NCBI GenBank assembly: GCA_905215445.1
Contig: CAJMPZ010000008.1
Coordinates: 1 to 54,978 of the forward strand
DNA length: 54,978 bases
Direction of reading: 5' to 3'
From: an uncultured bacterium
GTDB lineage: Bacteria > Actinomycetota > Coriobacteriia > Coriobacteriales > Coriobacteriaceae
Shown: piece after piece, positions 22,795 to 31,560 of the stretch
How the letters are laid out: every line of letters begins with the position of its first letter
Position numbering within the stretch: position 1 is the stretch's first letter
Notes under the pieces: model-generated
Told to the model about the DNA's origin: nothing
The model's database searches: none
What the model saw: only the letters and a program-made list of their open reading frames with translations
Translations under genes and position numbers: made by a program

Positions 22795-23724
22795 GAGCTC
22801 GATCTCCGCAATTATTTTTTTCATCTCGAGGGCCCAACCGAGCTGTTCCTCGATGTACCCCGGCCATGCGTCCTGGTGGCCCTTGATGGGGTGGCCCGCC
22901 TTGTAGAAGCGCAGCCCCGATGCCTTTTTCGCATCGAAGGTCACCGCCGTCAGCCCGAGGTGATCCTCGAAGACCCCGCTGTTGGCGATGGCGCGGTGTC
23001 CGATCTCCTTGTCGTCGTCCACGTACAGCTCGATGCCCGTGCGGCCCTTGTGCGTATCAATGAGCAGGGCGAGATGGTATGCCGAGACCCCCAGTCGCAG
23101 CGTCGACCAATGGTCCTTGCTGGGCTTCTGCGGGCTGAACTCCTTGAGGAACTCCGGATGGCCGTCCGCCACCTCGCGGTAGGCCGTCCAGTACGCCAGC
23201 TTGACCTTTTCGGTCTCGCTGAGCCCCTCGGAGAGTTTCACGGTCTTGGTCCACTCGTTCGGCTGCTCGACCACGCCGAAGCGCGGGGCGGGCAGGGAGT
23301 CCCCGATCTTCCAGAGCTCGACCTCGACCAGGAAGAACCCGAAGTCGCTGTCGGTGTGCTGGTTGAGCCACTCGATGGCCTGGCGGTGCTCGTCGCGGGC
23401 GTGCGCCACGACCCAGATGACGACCTCGGCGCCCTTGCCGGCGGCATACGTGATCACCTTGCCGAGATGGTCGTGGTTGGTGTCCTCGAGCTGGTTCTCG
23501 ATGATCACCTTGCGGCCCGTACCGGACTCCTGCGCATAGATGTCCACGTTGAACGAACCGACCGAGGACTCCGTCTCTATGAGCTCGAGCTCGATTCCGA
23601 CCGCCATCCCGAGGGTTGCGAGGTTCTGCTCCTCGGCCAGCCACTTGGTGAAGTCGTGGGCCTCATGCGGCCACACCTCGCGCAAGGGGACCTTCTTGAT
23701 GGTGTCCAGGTTATAGGTCTTCAT
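22792..23724 (-). CDS. DUF4268 protein with PD-(D/E)XK-like N-terminal domain
   Basis: 310 aa. The N-terminal half has the nuclease-like pattern VDIYAQESGTGRKVIIENQ (Asp, then E-x-Q, about residues 60-78) followed by HLGKVITYAAG. This fits the restriction-endonuclease-like fold seen before DUF4268 domains. The C-terminal half (about 165-305) matches DUF4268, with HWSTLRLGVS and a final helix. Function unknown; nuclease-fold cargo on a mobile element may be defensive, but no methylase or partner is adjacent. AAGGG 9 bases before the ATG supports the start. The gene is separated from dnaB by a hairpin. Confidence 0.75.
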   Translation of the reverse strand: MKTYNLDTIKKVPLREVWPHEAHDFTKWLAEEQNLATLGMAVGIELELIETESSVGSFNVDIYAQESGTGRKVIIENQLEDTNHDHLGKVITYAAGKGAEVVIWVVAHARDEHRQAIEWLNQHTDSDFGFFLVEVELWKIGDSLPAPRFGVVEQPNEWTKTVKLSEGLSETEKVKLAYWTAYREVADGHPEFLKEFSPQKPSKDHWSTLRLGVSAYHLALLIDTHKGRTGIELYVDDDKEIGHRAIANSGVFEDHLGLTAVTFDAKKASGLRFYKAGHPIKGHQDAWPGYIEEQLGWALEMKKIIAEIEL

Positions 23725-23832
23725 CCGTCACCCTTCCAGTCGTTAAGTCGACACCGCTGCAGGGTTTCTATATGCGCCGAACATCATGGCACCCAACCCC
23801 TAGACGCGTCAATGCGTGGACATATCAACGAG

Positions 23833-23874
23833 AACGTGCCATCCGGTCAAATCTTTACGACCGGATGGCACGTT
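23833..23874 (-). terminator. Hairpin after dnaB
   Basis: Exact 16-bp arms (AACGTGCCATCCGGTC and complement) with a 10-nt loop, 20 bases after the dnaB stop. Only a weak T-run on either side. Confidence 0.7.
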
Positions 23875-23894
23875 TGATTCCTCCAATTACGATG

Positions 23895-25214
23895 TTAATC
23901 TGCAAATGTGCAAGTTGAAGGCGAAAAATTCAGGTCGACCTCTCCGACCGGCCCGTTGCGGTGCTTGGCCACGATCACCCTTCGCTTGCCCCAATCGGGA
24001 CGTTCCGGGCGGCTTGCCTCTCCCTCTGTGGCAGACGCATCAAGCAGGAGGACTACATCAGCGTCCTGCTCGATAGATCCGGAATCCCTAAGATCCGACA
24101 TCATCGGGCGCCTATCCGGGCGCTGCTCGGACTGTCGTGAAAGCTGGGCAAGCGCTATCACGGGCACGTGCAGTTCACGAGCCATCAATTTGAGCGCGCG
24201 CGATAGCTCCGATACCTCTTCGTATCTGCCTGCCCCTTTCACCGACGATTGAAGAAGCTGGAGATAGTCAACAATGATGACCTCAGGCGCCTTCCCGTCA
24301 ATCACCTTTCGTCGACATTGGGCCTGCATCCTGGAGACAGTCATTCCAGGCTCATCGTTCAATATAATGGGAAAACCAACCAAGCGATCACGCGCTTCCG
24401 CTATCAATTGTTCTTGGAGGCCGGCATACGATCCGGAGGAAAGCGTACTTGAAGAGATACTCGACTCCAGGGAAAACAGCCGGTACGTTATCTCCTCGCT
24501 TGACATTTCCTCTGAATAAATTGCAACGCGTCTGCCCTGTTTTGCAAATTCTGCTCCGCAAAACACCGCAAACGCCGTTTTACCCACAGAAGGTCTTGCG
24601 CCGACCACGACCAGCTGCCCAGGCTTGATTCCATCGGGAAAAAGCCCATCAAGCGCCCCGATCCCGAAATATATGCAATCTGGGTCCTTCGTGCCGGCAT
24701 GCTTGGCGCCCATATCCATATAGACCTGCTCGGTGACTTCCGCGAGACTGTGGGAACCGTTAGGAATAGCCCTCGTTGTCACTTCCCCCAATATCGCCTC
24801 CGCCCGATCCGCCAGCTCCTCTTCGCTGGAGCCCTCGCTAACGGCAAGGTCCCTGATTCGCTGCGCAGCAGCAGTCAAGCTCCGCCTCAACGAATGCCGT
24901 TTGAGGATTTTGACGTAATGCGGGTAGTTCACATAGCTAAGATAATCTCCAGAGACCTGAAGCACATAGGAGTCCCCGCCCGCTTTTGCTAGATTTCCGG
25001 TCGACCCAAGTCTGTCAATCACTGCAACAAGGTCGGTCGGCATGCCGGCATCGGCGAGTTGCTTGATAGCGGTAAACATGATTTGGTTGCGCGAAATATA
25101 GAAGTCGCCCGCCTCGAGAACGGCACCCAGCTCCGCCGCCACCTCAGTGCTGCCCATCATGGCGGACAAAATCGAACTCTCGGCGGCCTTGTCGTAAATC
25201 TCGTTGTCTTTCAT
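23895..25214 (-). CDS. Replicative DNA helicase DnaB of the element
   Basis: Hexameric 5'-3' helicase, 439 aa. An N-terminal DnaB domain (residues 1-110, starting EIYDKAAESSILSAMM) is followed by the RecA-like ATPase with Walker A GARPSVGKT (205-213), the Walker B region VIIVDYLQLL, RQSEQRPDRRPMMSDLRDSG and the final Arg-finger region ending KHRNGPVGEVDLNF. AGGAGG before the ATG at 25214 fixes the start; a longer frame upstream is not used. One base separates it from the initiator-like gene, so they are co-transcribed. A dedicated DnaB suggests autonomous replication after excision. Confidence 0.93.
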   Translation of the reverse strand: MKDNEIYDKAAESSILSAMMGSTEVAAELGAVLEAGDFYISRNQIMFTAIKQLADAGMPTDLVAVIDRLGSTGNLAKAGGDSYVLQVSGDYLSYVNYPHYVKILKRHSLRRSLTAAAQRIRDLAVSEGSSEEELADRAEAILGEVTTRAIPNGSHSLAEVTEQVYMDMGAKHAGTKDPDCIYFGIGALDGLFPDGIKPGQLVVVGARPSVGKTAFAVFCGAEFAKQGRRVAIYSEEMSSEEITYRLFSLESSISSSTLSSGSYAGLQEQLIAEARDRLVGFPIILNDEPGMTVSRMQAQCRRKVIDGKAPEVIIVDYLQLLQSSVKGAGRYEEVSELSRALKLMARELHVPVIALAQLSRQSEQRPDRRPMMSDLRDSGSIEQDADVVLLLDASATEGEASRPERPDWGKRRVIVAKHRNGPVGEVDLNFSPSTCTFAD

Positions 25215-25215
25215 C

Positions 25216-26220
25216 CTAATTCCTCCTATGGTGCAATTGTTCATAGATATCCAGCGCCTCCGCTTCAGTCATCGACGGAGGCCCCAACGGCTCCTCAAAA
25301 CCGGCAGCGGAGACGTGACACCAGCTTCCGCAACTATTACGGTAGACCCCGGCTCGGCTAATAACGGGCCCCGGGGCGTGAACGAGCCACCGCGAGATTT
25401 CTTTACTTGTCAGGAAGGCATGTGGGTACAGATATGGATTCCGTCCCCTTGAGACGTTATCGTCCACTTGGCGCTTCACCGCATCAGCAATTTCGGCGGC
25501 ATCCCATCCCTGAATCCGAAGGCTGTCGTATTCCCGGCGAGTTTCCTTTTCTTTGGCTCCCGGGCCTTTTTCGAACAGCTTCAGAAAAGAAAGGTAGTGA
25601 GCATCCTCGGTCTCGCTGCTATTAGTTTTATTAGTTGAATTAGAGGGTGTAGTAATTGCCCGCGTTTCCACACCAGTTGAGGCGCCTTCTCCACTAGCTA
25701 ACTCGTTTTCTACACCAGTTCGGCAATAATCAACCGGTGTAGAAACCCCTTGTTTTCCTCCACCAGTCCGACCTGTCACGAGATCCAATTCGCCAGACCG
25801 AGGCCAAATATACTCATAGCAGGAAGCCTGTTGTTTGCTTTTTCCAATTTGCAGTTTGCGTAACAATGGTTCGACGCCTTCCTTCTTCAGGCTCAGATAC
25901 TCACCGGTCAAAGTCAAATAGTTGAGGTATTTGATGGCGGTCTTTCGGGTGATGCCGAGCGCTTTTTCGAGCTGTGAAATTGAGAGCGACGCATATTGCG
26001 CGCCATTGTCCAGCCTACTGCCCACCACAGCGCCTTTAGCTAGGGCGATTACCGCCTTGTGCAACCCCTCCATCGTTCGCCGGTTTTTGCAATTTGCCTG
26101 AATCCAGCAAATCGCATACATCATCCAGCCGACCAGGTCATCGGTCATCAAAGGGGTATGGCACGAGCGAGAGTAGAGGATCTCGGTTTCGTCTATTTCC
26201 ACGAACCGACCGGTAGGCAT
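25216..26220 (-). CDS. Replication initiator-like HTH protein
   Basis: 334 aa. The N-terminal part (about residues 1-140) has a winged-helix arrangement with SISQLEKALGITRKTAIKYL (HTH, about 78-97), like plasmid or phage replisome-organiser proteins. The middle is Thr/Ser/Gly-rich and the C-terminus is a helical domain (about 215-285) of the sort that binds a helicase. It lies between an excisionase-fold gene (8 bases upstream) and dnaB (1 base downstream). I infer a DNA-binding helicase loader or initiator. No Shine-Dalgarno is seen, so translation is probably coupled to the upstream gene. Confidence 0.6.
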   Translation of the reverse strand: MPTGRFVEIDETEILYSRSCHTPLMTDDLVGWMMYAICWIQANCKNRRTMEGLHKAVIALAKGAVVGSRLDNGAQYASLSISQLEKALGITRKTAIKYLNYLTLTGEYLSLKKEGVEPLLRKLQIGKSKQQASCYEYIWPRSGELDLVTGRTGGGKQGVSTPVDYCRTGVENELASGEGASTGVETRAITTPSNSTNKTNSSETEDAHYLSFLKLFEKGPGAKEKETRREYDSLRIQGWDAAEIADAVKRQVDDNVSRGRNPYLYPHAFLTSKEISRWLVHAPGPVISRAGVYRNSCGSWCHVSAAGFEEPLGPPSMTEAEALDIYEQLHHRRN

Positions 26221-26228
26221 GAGTACAG

Positions 26229-26426
26229 CTATTCGTCGATGGGGACGCCGGCGAGCTTGGCGACAGCCTCCTGGCTGAACAACCAGACATGACCGACCTT
26301 CTTGCCTTGCAGGATGCCCTTGCGCGCGAGCTCAAGCACGCTACGTTCCGACAGGCCGAGCCAAGCAGCAGCCTCGCGCGTATGGAAAGGCCGCGCGTAG
26401 ACAGCGGGACGATTCAAAGCGTTCAT
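26229..26426 (-). CDS. Excisionase-fold DNA-binding protein (module 1)
   Basis: 65 aa with a MerR/HTH_17 winged helix: TREAAAWLGLSERSVLELARK (HTH) then GKKVGHVWLFSQEAVAKLAG. It is the first gene of the minus-strand replication operon. It is divergent from the 406-aa zinc-cluster protein, with two 34-bp operator-like repeats between them. It may regulate the divergent promoters, act as the excisionase, or help initiate replication. GGAGG lies 6 bases before the ATG. Confidence 0.75.
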   Translation of the reverse strand: MNALNRPAVYARPFHTREAAAWLGLSERSVLELARKGILQGKKVGHVWLFSQEAVAKLAGVPIDE

Positions 26427-26449
26427 CTGTACCTCCGTAAAAAAACTCT

Positions 26450-26483
26450 GACTACGCTGTCTAGTTTACGACGTTAGCTTTAT
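26450..26483. promoter_or_regulatory. 34-bp operator-like repeat, copy A
   Basis: Begins GACTACGCTGT and ends CGTTAGCTTTAT. 24 bases upstream of the HTH gene start. It aligns without gaps to copies B (26540) and C (30182). Confidence 0.7.
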
Positions 26484-26539
26484 TTGCTTGTTTATTCCGT
26501 TTTCCATCATAAGAGACACATAATTGCTTATTATTTCCC

Positions 26540-26573
26540 GACTGCGCTGTTATACTAATTTCGTTAGCTTTAT
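26540..26573. promoter_or_regulatory. 34-bp operator-like repeat, copy B
   Basis: Begins GACTGCGCTGT and ends CGTTAGCTTTAT, exactly 90 bp from copy A. It contains a TATACT box and ends 12 bases before the 406-aa gene, so it overlaps the likely promoter. Confidence 0.7.
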
Positions 26574-26585
26574 CAGGAGGACTAT

Positions 26586-27806
26586 ATGGGCAGCCATCAT
26601 ATCTTTATCGCAAAGGACAAGAAGCTGGGGATGCATGTCCTTATCAGGATTCAGGCGGTCGATGAGCTGGGAAGTGCCTATCCCCCGATTAACCCCGACA
26701 CTTTCAATGAGCTCCTGATGGCAAGGGATGCGAAATCATTAGTCCTGGCAGCCCGCAATCTCGGGCCCATGTACATTTCGGAAGATGATCTCGCCAATCG
26801 CACCTATCTGCCCAGTCGACTTCAGCAAGGCATCGAACGTGGAATAGATCTCGTTCCGTCCAATTTAGACGGCCTGCTCTCGGAGTGCTTTTTCGATCCA
26901 TATGCCAATCCCGCCGAAGTTGACGGCATGGGCTATAAAGAGGTCGGCCGAACAGCGAAGAAGGCCGCTCGCGAGCTTATCGATGAGTTCGATTTCGTCA
27001 ATGCTGGGAACCTCTCCTATCTGGATTCTCAGTTCCGTGCCGTCATCGAACCGCTGCATGACTGGATTTTTGCCAGAAACCTGCTTTCGATAGTCCTTCG
27101 CATCGGCGGGTTATATAGAACTGGAGCGGACCCCAAAACAATTCTGGAGACCGCTAGGTTCCGCAAGGTTGAGCCGGCAAGCCTGAAAGAGCGTTTTAAC
27201 ATGGGCTCTGCCACCTGCTATGCGATACCCATAGCGTTCAATCCGTTTTACCGAACCGGAAACCTGCTGGTTAACGATGTGACCTTTGATGCTCAAAAAA
27301 TCTGGCCCCTCTACAACAGCCTCACTGACATCAAGAAGTCATTTACACAGGCGGTCATTGATCACCATCTAAAAGGCGACGGGAATGAGTTCGTCAAGTT
27401 TCTCACGTCGGTCGAGGCAGCACAGGCCGACGGTAGATTCGACAACAGAAAGAACCATCCGGAGGAAAACAAGTGGTGGTATCTGGTTGTCAGCTCAAAC
27501 ATAGACGGCAAATCCATAGATGATCAGATGCAGATAGCGAACCGGATGCTTCAGGCGGTAGACGGAAGGCTCTTCCAGCCCCGCATCGCATATTCGGGCG
27601 TGAAGATGGCCGAAATCGCCCCGGAGCAGAAACCACGTAACATGTTGGAAGCCATGTGGTTACTCGTCAGGAACCATCCCGACCATTACCTCTTGACGTG
27701 CAAACGCTGCATGCGAACTGTGCTGTCTGGAACCCAAGGGGGCGAGCGCTCATTCTGCAGCAATTCTTGTCGCGCGACCTGGAGCAAAGAACACCCGTCC
27801 AGATAG
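26586..27806 (+). CDS. Unknown protein with C-terminal cysteine cluster (module 1)
   Basis: 406 aa, family not recognised. No signal peptide or membrane segment. The first 350 residues are helix-rich without a known motif. The C-terminus has CKRC (about residue 382), then FCSNSCRATW, a C-x2-C...C-x3-C arrangement typical of a zinc ribbon or treble clef, as in CGNR-type DNA- or RNA-binding tails. AGGAGG stands 7 bases before the ATG. It faces the small HTH gene across shared operator repeats and is followed by its own terminator. The same layout recurs at 29874-31402. I infer a regulated nucleic-acid-binding protein; the job is unknown. Confidence 0.7.
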   Translation: MGSHHIFIAKDKKLGMHVLIRIQAVDELGSAYPPINPDTFNELLMARDAKSLVLAARNLGPMYISEDDLANRTYLPSRLQQGIERGIDLVPSNLDGLLSECFFDPYANPAEVDGMGYKEVGRTAKKAARELIDEFDFVNAGNLSYLDSQFRAVIEPLHDWIFARNLLSIVLRIGGLYRTGADPKTILETARFRKVEPASLKERFNMGSATCYAIPIAFNPFYRTGNLLVNDVTFDAQKIWPLYNSLTDIKKSFTQAVIDHHLKGDGNEFVKFLTSVEAAQADGRFDNRKNHPEENKWWYLVVSSNIDGKSIDDQMQIANRMLQAVDGRLFQPRIAYSGVKMAEIAPEQKPRNMLEAMWLLVRNHPDHYLLTCKRCMRTVLSGTQGGERSFCSNSCRATWSKEHPSR

Positions 27807-27821
27807 GAGGGCTGTTCACAG

Positions 27822-27862
27822 AAAAAAGCCGGAACCTGGCTGGACCAGGCTCCGGCTTTCTG
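27822..27862 (+). terminator. Terminator of the 406-aa gene
   Basis: Stem AAAGCCGGA-CCTGG / CCAGG-TCCGGCTTT with short loop, T-rich on both sides, between convergent genes. Confidence 0.8.
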
Positions 27863-27900
27863 TTTATTCCCATCAAAGACCATGCAGGTAAGAATAAGGC

Positions 27901-29853
27901 CTATTCCGTTCCCTGGATCACGGTCAGCAAATCCTCGTAGCTGTGCACCACGTCATAACGCACGTCCTCGTCCGAGAACTCGTTGAAGAGCTTGCGGGCG
28001 CAGGCAATCTTGCCGCGCTCGATGTCGCGCAGTGTGAGGCTGTCCATGCTGCCCTTGGTCTCCGCGACGAAGAACACGTGGCGCACGCTCCCCTTCTCAA
28101 ACGCGATGGCCCAGTCGGGCGCATAGTTGCCCACCGGCGTCGGGATCTTAAAGGACCTCGGCAGCTTGGCGTAGACCGCGACCTTGCCCTCAGCGGAGTC
28201 GAGGTCTCGTGCGAAGTCGCGCTCGCCCTCGGAATCCCAGAACACGTAGTCCTGGATGCAGCGGCTCGTCTCCAGCGCCCGGCCGACGTTCTCAGGCATG
28301 CGCTCGGCAAAGATGGTTGAATCGTACCGCTCGTCGAGCTTATGGTACGTGATGTGGTCCACCACCATCGTCGCCTTCTCTGCCAGAATGCAACGGGAGA
28401 CCTTGGCGATGAACTCCTCGGGGTTATCGCGGAACATGCGGAACTTGACGGGGGCTATGCTCTTGAGGGTCGACGCCGCGCTCCTGCGCGTGATGCGTGC
28501 CGCGGTAGCGACTTCGCCCAGCAGGTCGCACGTCACGCCCGAGGCGTCCTCGCCCACCTCGTAGTCGCGCCTCGTGGCATCACCGAATGACTCGCCGCGC
28601 TCAAGGTTCTCCCGCGTCTGGGTCGAGCGCTGCGCGGCGGTCGTCATGACATAAGATGCCTTGGTCACAAACAGTTCGCGGTTAATTCGGTCGATTGCCT
28701 TAGCCCGCAGCTCAACGTCGTCAAAATCAACGGTGTAGGAGTGCTTAGAGTTGGTCCTGTTCCAAAGTTCTTGGAACTCGGCGCGCGCGAAGTTGGCGTT
28801 GAGCGGGTTTTCGCGAACCTTGGGCTCGTTGCCGTTGCGAATGTAGTCGTCGAGCGCATGCTCGTCGTAGACGCTCTTCACCAGCGCTTCGATATCCTTG
28901 CGATAGGCATAGAGATGCTCGGGCAGGTCGTCGTCGGTAACGGACGTGAGGCCCGATTCCTTGAACTTCTGTGCAGGCACGCCCTCGCGATCGATGAGAC
29001 TGTGCTGCACGAGCGCGAAATAGACATCGTGTGCATCTTCCTGCCTGAGCGCATAGGTCTTTTCCTCGTCCGCCTGGACGACAAAGCCCTTGAGGAACTC
29101 CTCCGTGACCGCCTTGGGACGCTCGCGAAGTGCGCTCTTCGTGTCCTCCTGCAGCGCCTTCGTGAAATCGCTGTAGCTCTCGCTGGCGATGACGGTGAGC
29201 GTGTTGACGCGCTGCACCTCCTGCTCGCCCAGTGCCTCCAGGTCCTGGCGCTCGCCGTCCCGGTTCACGCACAGGCGCAGGCCGCGGCCCACCTCCTGGC
29301 GCTTGCCGGTCTCAGAATCGGAGTGCTTGAGAGTGCAGATCTGGAACACGTTGGGGTTATCCCAGCCCTCGCGCAGGGCAGAGTGGCTAAAGATGAAGCG
29401 AGTGGGCTCGTCGAACGACAGCAGGCGCTCCTTGTCCTTGAGGATGAGGTCGTAGGCACCCTCGTCATCGGACTCATCGCTGCCGCGCTTGAGCTTAGAG
29501 TTAACCGAATGCCCTTTCTTGTCGATGGAGAAGTATCCCTTGTGCGTTGCATGGACGTCGATGCCGCGCAACCACTCAAGATAGCGGCGACGCACCTCAC
29601 CGAGACCCGCATCGAGCGAGGCGTCGAGGTTCTGCTGCCCACGGCTGTACTCGTCGATGGCGCGTGCGTACTCCTCCTCAAAGATTCGGCCGTACTCGCC
29701 CAGGTCTTCCCCGCCGTCGTCATCATAGATGCGGTACTTGGCGACCTCGTCGATAAAGAAGAGCGACAGACACTTGATGCCGCGCGCGAACAGCGCCTCC
29801 TCCTTCTCCAGATGGCTTTTGATGGTCTCGCGCTCCCGCCCTACCTGTTCCAC
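27901..29853 (-). pseudogene. Type III restriction enzyme Res subunit, N-terminally truncated
   Basis: A 650-residue frame matching the back two thirds of type III Res (EcoP15I-like) proteins. It contains helicase motif VI context (FIFSHSALREGWDNPNVFQI, then QEVGRGLRL). The C-terminal nuclease domain has PVGNYAPDW followed by VAETKG, the PD...ExK residues. Res proteins are usually about 900-1000 aa; Walker A and motifs Ia-III are missing. The frame begins just before RETIKSHLEKEEAL, with a stop codon five codons upstream and the HTH gene end 20 bases away. No mod (methylase) gene is present. Probably a non-functional remnant brought in by recombination, although a nuclease fragment could still fold. 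Confidence 0.75.
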
Positions 29854-29873
29854 GCACGATAGCTTTCAAGAAG

Positions 29874-30119
29874 CTAAGCGACATCGCCAAACTCCTTTGA
29901 AATTAGATAGTCGATTAAATCCTGTTTATCCAGTCGCCAAATGCCGTCATAGTTAACGCCACCGGCGGCGTGAATTATCGCCATTGCCTTCGTCTTACCG
30001 ACAAATAAAAGGCTCTCGACGTCTTTACGGTTGAGATATACCTTCGGTTCGGCTTCAAGCTTTTTGTACCATGCCTTCCTTTTGATCCACTTCTTTTGAC
30101 CTTCAGTTAAATCGTCCAT
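29874..30119 (-). CDS. HTH-type small protein (module 2)
   Basis: 81 aa from the ATG at 30119, which has AAGAGG upstream; a 94-aa start at 30158 lacks a ribosome site. The C-terminal half has an excisionase-like pattern: VYLNRKDVESLLFVGKTKAM and then YDGIWRLDKQDLIDYLI, similar in layout to the wing of the protein at 26229. The N-terminus is Lys/Trp-rich. It is divergent from the 388-aa cysteine-cluster protein, with a 34-bp operator-like repeat between. The truncated res gene follows 20 bases downstream, where module 1 has the replication genes. Confidence 0.65.
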   Translation of the reverse strand: MDDLTEGQKKWIKRKAWYKKLEAEPKVYLNRKDVESLLFVGKTKAMAIIHAAGGVNYDGIWRLDKQDLIDYLISKEFGDVA

Positions 30120-30181
30120 TAGCGCCTCTTTCGGCCGTAATTGTTTTATCAAGTTCATTGTAGCATCTTCGATGTTATTCT

Positions 30182-30215
30182 AACTACGTCGTTTAGCTTA
30201 ACCCATTAGCTACAT
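30182..30215. promoter_or_regulatory. 34-bp operator-like repeat, copy C
   Basis: Gap-free alignment with copy A gives 24 of 34 identities, including CTACG near the start and TTAGCT near the end. It ends 20 bases before the 388-aa gene, in the same relative place as copy B. Confidence 0.55.
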
Positions 30216-30235
30216 ATTACTTGAAAGGACTATTA

Positions 30236-31402
30236 ATGCTCGACCCACTTATTCCCACGCCCGCGAGTCCCGTTCAGCCTCTTAGCCGATGGACGCTCCC
30301 AAGAGTCAAGAAAGCCACCGTAGAAATCGACGGAATCGAATGCGACGCCTTCATCTGCAAAGCAAACGGATATGCCTACGGCCTTCCTGACGGTTTTTCC
30401 ACCGGAGCAATGATGAATCTAAATCTCTCAGATAATCGGGCAATCGCCGATTTTGTTGAACGCTACGGACTGCCCGTTTCGCCCTATGCCAACCAGGCTA
30501 GCCATGTCGAACAGCGTTTTAAGCAAAACGATTCCTATTCGACGGATCCAGTGGGAGATGGCCTCAACCTTTGGCGAGACGGGTTTTACGATTCGAAGCG
30601 AAGCCAACAGATCTCCGAAGAACTTGGGCCTTCGCCTTTCAATCATTTCAAAGACAAACGCTGCTCCGCAGGTACTGAAATCGCAAATCTCATCAAAGGA
30701 ATCCGTCCGAGCAATTCGCAAATCATTCTTGTAAATGACATCCGGACTACATTGGCCTTCATGCAACTCTCCGCGCTTCTTCTATGTTCTAAGTCGGCAT
30801 TTGGAAGCGCCGCATATGATGTGGTACTGAGTTACTTAGGCTCTTGTCCATCAAGAACAATCATCACCAACGTTTTCAAAACGCTTTTGTACGCGACGCA
30901 ACTACAGATCAAGCCCCAAGACGGTCGCAGCTCCGAGATTGTCGCGGAAGCAAATCGAATCTGGATTGGAAATCAACTTGAGGACCTTGAGAAAACCCTC
31001 GCCCTTTTCATTGACCTTGCGATCAACCCAAATGAAGAACCCAAAAGGTTGATCAGTAGTCCAATACTCCGCAGGCTCCTAGTCGAAAGACCCAATGAGG
31101 CCGAGGCAATCCCCGGCAGTCTAACGCGCGCCTTTGCACTCCAGCTTGAGAAGGAACTCGAAAGCAATCAAGGTTGGTTCAAGTGCAGCGTCTGTGGACG
31201 ACCGTACAAAAACAAGCAACAACTCATGCATGCCATCATAAATCAGGAAGCTGCAGAGAAAGAGCGCTGCAAGGCCAGAAGGACAACCCGCAAGCCAAAC
31301 TCATTCTGCTGTAGGGCCCACGAAGAGTCCATGAGGCGTAAAAGAATCCCTAATCGGACGACAAACTCCGAGATGGGCCCAAACTCAAGCGAATCGATTT
31401 AA
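30236..31402 (+). CDS. Unknown protein with C-terminal cysteine cluster (module 2)
   Basis: 388 aa, family not recognised. The ATG at 30236 with GAAAGGAC upstream is preferred to a TTG at 30221. Helix-rich body with no membrane segment. The C-terminal cluster WFKCSVCGRPY (C-x2-C) is followed about 40 residues later by FCCRAHEES, a putative zinc-binding arrangement close to the one in the 406-aa protein, though the rest shows little obvious similarity. The gene ends about 160 bases before attR. Together with the divergent HTH gene and operator C it copies the layout of module 1. Function unknown. Confidence 0.7.
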   Translation: MLDPLIPTPASPVQPLSRWTLPRVKKATVEIDGIECDAFICKANGYAYGLPDGFSTGAMMNLNLSDNRAIADFVERYGLPVSPYANQASHVEQRFKQNDSYSTDPVGDGLNLWRDGFYDSKRSQQISEELGPSPFNHFKDKRCSAGTEIANLIKGIRPSNSQIILVNDIRTTLAFMQLSALLLCSKSAFGSAAYDVVLSYLGSCPSRTIITNVFKTLLYATQLQIKPQDGRSSEIVAEANRIWIGNQLEDLEKTLALFIDLAINPNEEPKRLISSPILRRLLVERPNEAEAIPGSLTRAFALQLEKELESNQGWFKCSVCGRPYKNKQQLMHAIINQEAAEKERCKARRTTRKPNSFCCRAHEESMRRKRIPNRTTNSEMGPNSSESI

Positions 31403-31470
31403 CGCAAACTCGAATCGCGTGAAGGCATTGTGAACTTTATTTTTAATTAGAGATGCCAAGACAGCTTTTA

Positions 31471-31501
31471 TTGCACATGTCGTTGCGCAGCCCGTTGCAC
31501 A
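31471..31501 (+). repeat. Three phased TTGCACA-type sites at the right end
   Basis: TTGCACA at 31471-31477, TTGCGCA at 31483-31489 and TTGCACA at 31495-31501, spaced 12 bp, in the same orientation as the left triplet. They are 60-90 bases inside attR, as expected for arm-type integrase sites. Confidence 0.65.
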
Positions 31502-31518
31502 CGGCGGCAATAAAAAAG

Positions 31519-31560
31519 AAAGCAGGCCAGAGAAAAATAGACTCTGACCTGCTTTTTCTT
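31519..31560 (-). terminator. tRNA-Thr terminator supplied by the element
   Basis: Stem AGCAGG-CAGAG / CTCTG-CCTGCT with T-runs, immediately 3' of the restored tRNA-Thr on the minus strand. It replaces the displaced terminator at 14228-14262. Confidence 0.7.

Noticed and set aside
22621..23877. Plus-strand frame of 418 codons over the DUF4268 gene
   Set aside because: Antisense shadow; the minus-strand gene has a good start, recognisable domains and a terminator.
29854..30158. Start at 30158 for the module-2 HTH protein
   Set aside because: No ribosome site before it; the ATG at 30119 has AAGAGG at good spacing.
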